NCBI RefSeq assembly: GCF_021155765.1
Contig: NC_060112.1
Coordinates: 25,200,001 to 25,264,000 of the forward strand
Direction of reading: 5' to 3'
Length of the DNA stretch: 64,000 nt
Source of the DNA: Diprion similis
Lineage: Eukaryota; Arthropoda; Insecta; Hymenoptera; Diprionidae
Shown in pieces: positions 61,581-64,000 of the stretch. The notes beneath the pieces were generated by a model. That model was given only the letters and a program-made list of their open reading frames with translations. It was not told the origin of the DNA and made no database searches. The position numbers were made by a program, and so were the translations under genes. Numbering within the stretch: the stretch's first letter is position 1; each line of letters begins with the position of its first letter.

Positions 61581-64000
61581 CACTTACACTTCCAACCACT
61601 GCAGAAGACCGCGTGAGCCCACAAACTTCGTTTTCACTGTACTGTGTGCTGGGTACTATGGGTAGGTGGGCAAACATGCAAACACCTATACGTACCAAGT
61701 ACCAACCTATCAAAGTCCTACACGATGTTCGTGGTGGTGGTACGGCGTTACGATAATGTTGCCGCACACACTGGCAATAGCGAAGGGTGCAGTGTCCTTA
61801 GAGGGATCTGAGAACGTTCAACTCAACCCTTGGCTCTGGCTCTAAATTCTATTGCACGTGTCTATGGATTATAGAACTCTTCGTTTGTTGTTACAGATGA
61901 TAGGCTGATCTATTCTAATACCAATGTGACTACAAGTCTTATTCACGTATACTGGTTTCTGTTTTATGCGATTTTGTTGTTTATTCTTTTTTTTTTCTTT
62001 TTTCTTTTTTTTTTTTTTTTTGTAATCAACGAATACCCTTGATGGTACCGTTTTTTTTTCGGAGGAAAAATCATTATCGCGATTTGTTGGCTGACTTTTA
62101 GGATTATATTAGAAGCTGGGTAAGGTGCAATGCTTAACGATTTGGACTGGTTTTAAAGCTGATAGTCTTGGCTGTAGTGTTACTTGTATAAATTAATTGA
62201 AATATATAATTCTTTTATTCGATTGCAAAATGAAAATACACTAGGATGTTCAACTCAAATCTTAAATAAGACTACACATGTTTCTGGAATGATTGGTCCT
62301 CGTTTTTATACATATTGTGGAATGTATTTGGTTTTTTTGTAACAGCGGTGCGTGTCGATTTACGATTATTGTAAGTCATAGATCTTCTCATATGATAAGA
62401 TTACAATGCAAAACGTTGAAAACGTTCACGGAATCTCGCGATCTTTGTCTAGTAGGCATGCAGTGTAACGTGATTGAATGGTTTTTAATCTTGCTGTGTC
62501 ACGTACAATGGAATCCACCTTCAAACGTAATAATGATATTTACGTCTGGTTTTTCGCTTGCCGGTATAGGTTCGGGATTTATCCGTAAAGTTTGGTGCAA
62601 TAGGCCTGATTCAGGTCGTTATTGATTGTCGAGGCCTCGCAGGTATAGAAGTCCGATATGCTGTCCTAGCACAATGAGAGAATACTTGAAACTCGAGAGG
62701 AGGGCACGACGAAAAAAGCACTGCAAGTTCGGCAGCTGGCTGTCGAAAAACTAATAATAATCACTGAAATTGCTGACCTGTTTTCGGCCATGTTTCTTTG
62801 TCTGAAACTTGAAAACCATTCAAACGATTCTTCGTCATTTCCAAGCTATCACTTATAATGGAAAATATTCCTTCAGACTTCGATTATACTTTTGCCATCC
62901 ATCACCTGCAGCGTGAGACTTGCGGCTTGCTATCAGCCGGTATTTCACTTCAGTTATTCTGCCATCCGATTGTTCATTATATAATTTAACATGTAACTAC
63001 TCATCTATATTTGGGGGTTACACATTACACATATTATGTAACGATGTGTCGTTGCATGATATTATTCAAATGACAGCAAACATTCGTTGCTTCTTATTTA
63101 AATCAATTTTTTTTTCTTTTTTTTTTACTATGCTCAATACTTTTTTTTAAAGCGTTTCTCGGAAACACCTGAACGCAGCTTTCACACTTGTGTGTGTGTA
63201 AAAAGCGCTGCGTTCTATCTGCCAGCGTTTATCACTATAGTCTGTCGCTGTTTTGTTCGTAAAATCGATGCAATTTTACGGGACGAACAGACGCGTGGTT
63301 ATTGGCATTCGCGTTTCATGCGTGTCAAATGTGTTATAATGGATAGGGAGGGAAGATAAAAAAAATATTGAACAAAAAATATATACGCATTGCGGTCACG
63401 CCGTTGCTATACTGGCAGGTTTTTTTTTCTTTTTTTTTTTGCCATTCAGCGATCAATTTACTACTTACATTCGTGCACGTCTATATAGTTGCTGCAGATG
63501 GAATGATAATGAGAAAATTGGTATTTTATTTTATTTATACGAGTGATATTTTTTGAAAACCCTGAAAGCTCGTATTTTCATGTTGAAATAAGATTTATTG
63601 TAAAAGTGTAGTTGAAAATTTTTCCGAGATTGTCGACAAGCATTTACTAATCGAAGAAATGATATTTCTATTTTTCCAGGCACAGAGACCGGAACAAAGT
63701 GTAATGCAGGCGCTGGAAAGTCTGAACGACTCGCAGGTGAACGATTTCCTTTCAGGGAAAGCACCGTTGAACCTGACTATGCGACTGGGGGACCACATGA
63801 TGCTGATACAGCTGCAGTTATCGACTGTGACGCCGGCGGCACCAGCTGGTGGACCCAGCGGCTCGACGCCGGCAACGACGATGTCCAGCAGCTCGACGAT
63901 GACGGTGAACGCTGGTAACACATCCTCGTTCTCGTCATCCTCGACGACGCAGAGCAGGAGATCGTACGTTATACCGGCACCAAGGATCTCCAAGACACCC
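19915..64000 (+). CDS. Midn: Midnolin (stuxnet) 5' portion, three coding exons, continues beyond the window
   Basis: Nuclear protein that carries substrates to the proteasome for ubiquitin-independent degradation. The Drosophila homologue, stuxnet, promotes Polycomb turnover. Exons: 19915-20342, 27044-27131, 63680-64000 and onward, joined AG|A and then at phase 0, giving 279 residues so far. Residues 1-90 are a Ser/Pro/Gly-rich disordered leader. Residues about 94-170 form the ubiquitin-like domain ([53 protein letters not shown]). Exon 3 gives [18 protein letters not shown] and [12 protein letters not shown], very close to vertebrate midnolin just after its UBL. This is the start of the region that captures substrates. 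A Ser/Thr-rich linker follows. The remaining capture segment and the C-terminal proteasome-binding helix lie outside. Introns are 6.7 kb and about 36.5 kb. Confidence 0.93.
21603..21629. repeat. (GCT)9 microsatellite
   Basis: Nine uninterrupted GCT triplets in intron 1, likely polymorphic in length. Confidence 0.9.
21854..22000. mobile_element. Short foldback MITE, family A copy 1
   Basis: Left arm 21888-21930 (CCGATCGGCATTTGTCTCGT, then TGTTCACGATTGGTTGAC) is answered by 21941-21980 read in reverse (ACCGATCGGCATTTGTCTCG, then TTGTTCACGATTAGTCGAGT). The two differ by a short gap and a few bases, so the sequence folds into a long hairpin with a small loop. The outer left part (GCCTGCAT...GGGTACAGTATT) resembles the ends of the element at 52108, so both belong to one family. 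No coding capacity. Confidence 0.75.
24986..25007. repeat. C22 homopolymer
   Basis: Uninterrupted run of 22 C. Length in an assembly is unreliable, and it can form i-motif/G-quadruplex structure. Confidence 0.85.
25904..25932. repeat. A29 homopolymer
   Basis: Uninterrupted run of about 29 A. No retroposed body is recognised immediately upstream, so it is read as a simple repeat rather than a poly(A) tail. Confidence 0.85.
26566..26597. repeat. (ATA)n microsatellite
   Basis: About ten ATA/AAT triplets, typical of AT-rich insect introns. Confidence 0.9.
26946..26979. repeat. (GGA)n plus G run just upstream of midnolin exon 2
   Basis: A purine block of GGA repeats followed by about 13 G, ending 65 bases before exon 2. 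Position close to the splice acceptor makes it a possible structural or splicing-regulatory element. Confidence 0.8.
27044..27131 (+). CDS. Midn: Midnolin coding exon 2 (88 bp)
   Basis: Small internal exon recognised by translation. It completes codon 143 and encodes residues 144-172, the second half of the ubiquitin-like domain ([21 protein letters not shown]). Borders are ttctacag|acaact and ctgttg|gtgagt. The residues align with LSSGKLQEFGVGDGSKLTLVP of vertebrate midnolin. It has no start codon and is too short to be seen as a free-standing frame. Confidence 0.92.
27670..27860. mobile_element. CAGGGTGTCC-type half-element, family B
   Basis: Begins CAGGGTGTCCAGTATTCATG and carries internal phrases such as ctcagggaattt (twice) and ctgggaaaaatctggaaa. 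These resemble the left part of the element at 31621 (aaacctggaaatgtcagggaattt). I could not find a matching inverted right end, so it looks truncated or degraded. Its right limit is approximate. Confidence 0.5.
28642..28660. repeat. G19 homopolymer after a GA run
   Basis: (GA)n at 28628-28641 leads into 19 G. Possible G-quadruplex, and length likely unreliable. Confidence 0.85.
28851..29160. mobile_element. Inverted-repeat element with 'tcgtaatcagcgacc' subrepeats
   Basis: The left arm (28851-28950) is the approximate reverse complement of the right arm (29060-29160). For example, ctgattatgaatctgaaatcat on the left faces atttcagattcgtaatcagc on the right, and gtggcggatccaa faces ttggatccgg. 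The unit gattcgtaatcagcgacc occurs twice in direct orientation, near 29010 and 29132. No coding capacity beyond short frames. Confidence 0.7.
29394..29419. repeat. Telomere-type (AGGTT)5 array, interstitial
   Basis: Five copies of the TTAGG motif, in the opposite orientation to the array at 10232. Short and interstitial. Confidence 0.85.
31621..32030. mobile_element. CAGGGTGGC-ended DNA element with 5-bp duplication, family B
   Basis: Starts CAGGGTGGC and ends GGCCACCCTG, giving terminal inverted repeats of about 9-10 bp. It is flanked on both sides by GCACG (31616-31620 and 32031-32035), consistent with a 5-bp target-site duplication. Internal phrases (acctggaaatgtcagggaattt on the left; ttggaaaatcttaggg and ttggaaatgtcgtgg on the right) recur like sub-terminal repeats. 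At 410 bp with no transposase it is a non-autonomous element. The CAGGG ends recall hAT-type elements, but that assignment is inference. Confidence 0.75.
33504..33548. repeat. A45 homopolymer
   Basis: Longest A run of the window, about 45 bases. No retrocopy body is recognised upstream. Its length is subject to assembly error. Confidence 0.85.
34432..34752. mobile_element. Foldback MITE with near-identical long arms
   Basis: Left arm from GCACTGACGGATTCCTTGCA (34432) and right arm ending with its exact reverse complement at 34752. The outer 115-120 bp match at more than 90%, for example AACGGTTTCTGAGTTAGA and CACCAATCACGGT. The inner part also folds on itself (GCGAGGCTAG facing CTAGCCTCGC), so the whole 321 bp is one hairpin. 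High arm identity suggests recent insertion or gene conversion. No protein is encoded. A target-site duplication is not clear. Confidence 0.85.
35904..35941. repeat. 38-base homopurine GGA/GAA block
   Basis: No pyrimidine for 38 bases, built from GGAGAA and GGA units. Such mirror-like purine tracts can form triplex (H-DNA) structure. A second block of 32 purines lies at 40278-40309. Confidence 0.75.
37328..37561. mobile_element. TA-flanked MITE with nested 19-bp inverted repeat
   Basis: Ends are ACCGTGTGTCCATG on the left and CATGGACACACGGT on the right, set in TA-rich flanks. The inverted similarity continues inward (GGAAAGTGCGCAC facing GTGCGCACTTTCC; TTGTTTGAATTTTAT facing ATAAAATTCGAACAA). 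In the middle, CAGAAAATGTCCCTAGGAG (37398-37416) is repeated in exact inverse at 37436-37454. TA flanks suit a Tc1/mariner-type MITE, which is inference. Length about 234 bp, no coding sequence. Confidence 0.8.
41749..41822. repeat. (TA)37 microsatellite
   Basis: Perfect TA for 74 bases, preceded by TGTGTATG. Highly unstable in general. Confidence 0.92.
42319..42354. repeat. (ACCT)9 microsatellite
   Basis: Nine perfect tetramers. Confidence 0.92.
42571..42610. repeat. (GAC)13 microsatellite
   Basis: Forty bases of GAC repeats. They read as poly-Arg in one minus-strand frame, which is not a real protein. Confidence 0.92.
44396..44423. repeat. (GAGTAG)n hexamer repeat after a TTC run
   Basis: A TTC array (44375-44395) runs directly into nearly five GAGTAG hexamers. 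Confidence 0.85.
45048..45181. mobile_element. 134-bp MITE with about 57-bp terminal inverted repeats
   Basis: Left TAAACGCGGAAACGAGCCA is answered by TGGCTTGTTTCCACGTTTA on the right. The match continues inward through GGCGCCTGCAGATAGGCAAC facing GTTGCCTATTTGTAGGCGCC. Only about 20 bases separate the arms, so it is a compact hairpin. The TA at both ends would fit a TA target duplication. The inner phrase GCCTGCA...GGCAACCGGAGTTACA resembles the ends of family A at 52108, so it may be a distant relative. Confidence 0.82.
47371..47442 (+). repeat. tRNA-like sequence (SINE head or decayed tRNA)
   Basis: TGGCGCAGTGG at 47380-47390 fits the tRNA A box (TRGYNNARNGG) and GGTTCGAATCA at 47423-47433 fits the B box (GGTTCGANTCC), in the right order and at about the right spacing. 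The acceptor stem does not close, because no partner for GCTATAG follows, and the anticodon arm has only two or three pairs. A functional tRNA is therefore unlikely. It could be the promoter-bearing head of a tRNA-derived SINE or a pseudo-tRNA. Confidence 0.6.
47976..48070. repeat. About 40-bp imperfect inverted repeat
   Basis: The left arm contains GCATGCGCGGAGTACAGAAAA and the right arm TTTTTCGGTACTTCGCGCATGC. They pair over about 40 positions with scattered mismatches and a 14-base loop containing CCTAGGAGTT. This could be a tiny MITE or a microRNA-like precursor. The high GC of the stem base argues mildly for a MITE. Confidence 0.6.
50985..51071. repeat. 17-bp perfect stem with a 53-base loop
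   Basis: GCAGTTGTTTTGTCAGG (50985-51001) is exactly reversed at 51055-51071. The pairing extends outward imperfectly for about ten more bases. It could fold into a hairpin of about 110 nt. Whether it is transcribed as a separate small RNA is unknown. Confidence 0.65.
52108..52540. mobile_element. MITE, family A copy 2
   Basis: Left end GCCTGCATACCGGCAACC (52108) and right end, read in reverse, GCCAGCATAACACGGTAACCC. Further in, TACCGATCGACATTTGTTTGTCA faces the reverse of GTGAGACAAATGTTGATCGG. The segment CGTTCACGATTGGTTGAC (52425-52442) and CATTTGTCTC are shared with the copy at 21854. About 430 bp, with an AT-rich centre that the first copy lacks, so the first copy may be an internal-deletion derivative. 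Confidence 0.75.
53350..53470. mobile_element. CAGGGTGGCC-type half-element, family B
   Basis: Starts CAGGGTGGCCACTCAAATCTG and then aaaaactcggg, matching the left-end pattern of the element at 31621. A matching right end was not found. The right limit is arbitrary. Confidence 0.4.
55129..55182. repeat. (CTTT)13 microsatellite
   Basis: About 54 bases of perfect CTTT. Homopyrimidine, likely polymorphic. Confidence 0.92.
55698..55723. repeat. (GT)13 microsatellite
   Basis: About 26 bases of alternating GT leading into TATATA. Confidence 0.9.
55920..55938. repeat. G19 homopolymer
   Basis: Uninterrupted G run in a GC-richer patch. A C23 run at 56415-56437 lies 480 bases further on. Confidence 0.85.
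56590..56651. repeat. Perfect 22-bp inverted repeat flanked by (AT)n
   Basis: TTTCTTATTATTTCTTTCATGT (56590-56611, 22 bases) is exactly reversed at 56630-56651, with an 18-base AT loop. A long (AT)n and (TATG)n tract follows at once. It may have arisen by template switching at the AT tract. Confidence 0.85.
58691..59351. mobile_element. Inverted-repeat element with about 260-bp diverged arms
   Basis: The left arm (about 58691-58950) and right arm (about 59085-59351) are reverse complements at roughly 75-80%. Clear anchors are GACTTTGGTATAAAT facing ATTTATACCAAAGTC, CCGAAAGTCTTAA facing TTAAGACTTTCGG, and GACGCCCCCAGATCTGTTT facing AACATCTGGGGGTGTC. The outer edges read AGGGTGGCC and, reversed, TCCTGGTCC. 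An A29 run interrupts the right arm (59296-59324). Arm divergence indicates an older insertion than the hairpin at 34432. Confidence 0.78.
59932..59984. repeat. (ACTT)n microsatellite
   Basis: About 13 units with occasional ACTC. It reads as Leu-Thr repeats in one frame, giving a spurious open frame over 59457-60002. Confidence 0.9.
61326..61379. repeat. (CAGG)n microsatellite
   Basis: Interrupted CAGG/CAGT tetramers, the source of long spurious frames on both strands. Confidence 0.85.
61517..61577. repeat. (AT)30 microsatellite
   Basis: Perfect AT for about 61 bases. It reads as Tyr-Ile repeats in every AT frame. Confidence 0.92.
63680..64000 (+). CDS. Midn: Midnolin coding exon 3 (partial, runs off the window)
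   Basis: Starts after tttttccag and is open for all 107 codons to the window edge. It begins [15 protein letters not shown], continues with [13 protein letters not shown] and [13 protein letters not shown], and then enters a Gly/Ser/Thr-rich linker ending [13 protein letters not shown]. It joins exon 2 at phase 0 (GLL|AQRPEQ, compared with GLMSQASRPEQ in vertebrates). Base composition is GC-rich compared with the intron. The opposite strand carries an open frame of 132 codons (63595-63993), which is a shadow. Confidence 0.94.

Larger units (their letters stand above)
52541..63679 (+). other. Midnolin intron 2, part 4
   Basis: No gene recognised. Contents: a CAGGGTGGCC half-element at 53350, GC/TC-rich sequence at 53690-53970, T runs at 54160-54300, CTTT and GT arrays (55129, 55698), G19 at 55920, C23 at 56415, a 22-bp palindrome at 56590 next to (AT)n/(TATG)n, a large inverted repeat at 58691, GGGCGA repeats (59630-59655), ACTT, ATAC, CGT and CAGG arrays (59932-61379) and a TA tract at 61517. 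The splice acceptor of exon 3 closes it. Confidence 0.6.

Noticed and set aside
61072..61767. Open frame of 231 codons on the minus strand
   Set aside because: Carried by the AT tract (Tyr-Ile repeat), CAGG array and CGT run. No domain.
62293..62625. Open frame of 110 codons near the right end
   Set aside because: Not recognised and no supporting context. Likely chance.
63595..63993. Minus-strand open frame of 132 codons
   Set aside because: Shadow of midnolin exon 3, whose plus-strand translation matches the family.
1..64000. CRISPR arrays, operons, bacterial insertion sequences, viral genes
   Set aside because: Spliced animal genes throughout. No spaced direct-repeat arrays, no transposase or viral protein was recognised.

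Overview
The window is nuclear DNA of an insect. Genes are split by short GT-AG introns, intergenic DNA is AT-rich, and there are long homopolymers, (TA)n tracts, many short inverted-repeat elements and two short arrays of the insect telomere motif TTAGG. The proteins look like insect orthologues of conserved animal genes. I suspect a hymenopteran from the overall texture, but that is inference and the sequence does not settle it. Coordinates and exon joins were worked out by hand.

Layout. (a) 1-3576: no gene recognised, with a complex inverted-repeat element at 1870-3190. (b) 3602-5184 (+): galactose mutarotase (GALM), four coding exons. (c) 5803-6039 (-): a SMIM12-like small membrane protein, tail-to-tail with GALM. 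(d) 6043-10370: gene-poor, with a terminal-inverted-repeat element at 6738-7139 and a (CCTAA)6 array at 10232. (e) 10371-11852 (+): PIG-B, GPI mannosyltransferase 3, in one uninterrupted exon. (f) 13324-16716 (+): a complete ABCD3/PMP70 peroxisomal half-transporter in 12 coding exons, 664 aa. (g) From 19915 to the right edge (+): the 5' part of midnolin (Drosophila stuxnet). Its ubiquitin-like domain is split over exon 1 (19915-20342) and a small exon 2 (27044-27131). A third exon (63680-64000) begins the substrate-capture region and runs off the window.

The two midnolin introns (6.7 kb and about 36.5 kb) make up two thirds of the window. I recognise no nested gene in them. They hold microsatellites, long homopolymers, GC-rich unique islands and at least eight MITE-like inverted-repeat elements. 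Some of these fall into families: GCCTGCA/CCGATCGGCATTTGTC elements at 21.9, 52.1 and perhaps 45.1 kb, and CAGGGTG(G/T)CC elements at 27.7, 31.6 and 53.4 kb. There are also two unexplained hairpins (47.98 and 50.98 kb) and a tRNA-like A-box/B-box sequence at 47.37 kb.

The genes do not form one pathway. GALM is carbohydrate metabolism, PIG-B is GPI-anchor assembly in the ER, ABCD3 is peroxisomal fatty acyl transport, SMIM12 is of unknown role, and midnolin is nuclear ubiquitin-independent proteasomal degradation. I found no convincing new biological system. The most useful observations are the complete gene models, the giant midnolin intron and the mobile-element families.
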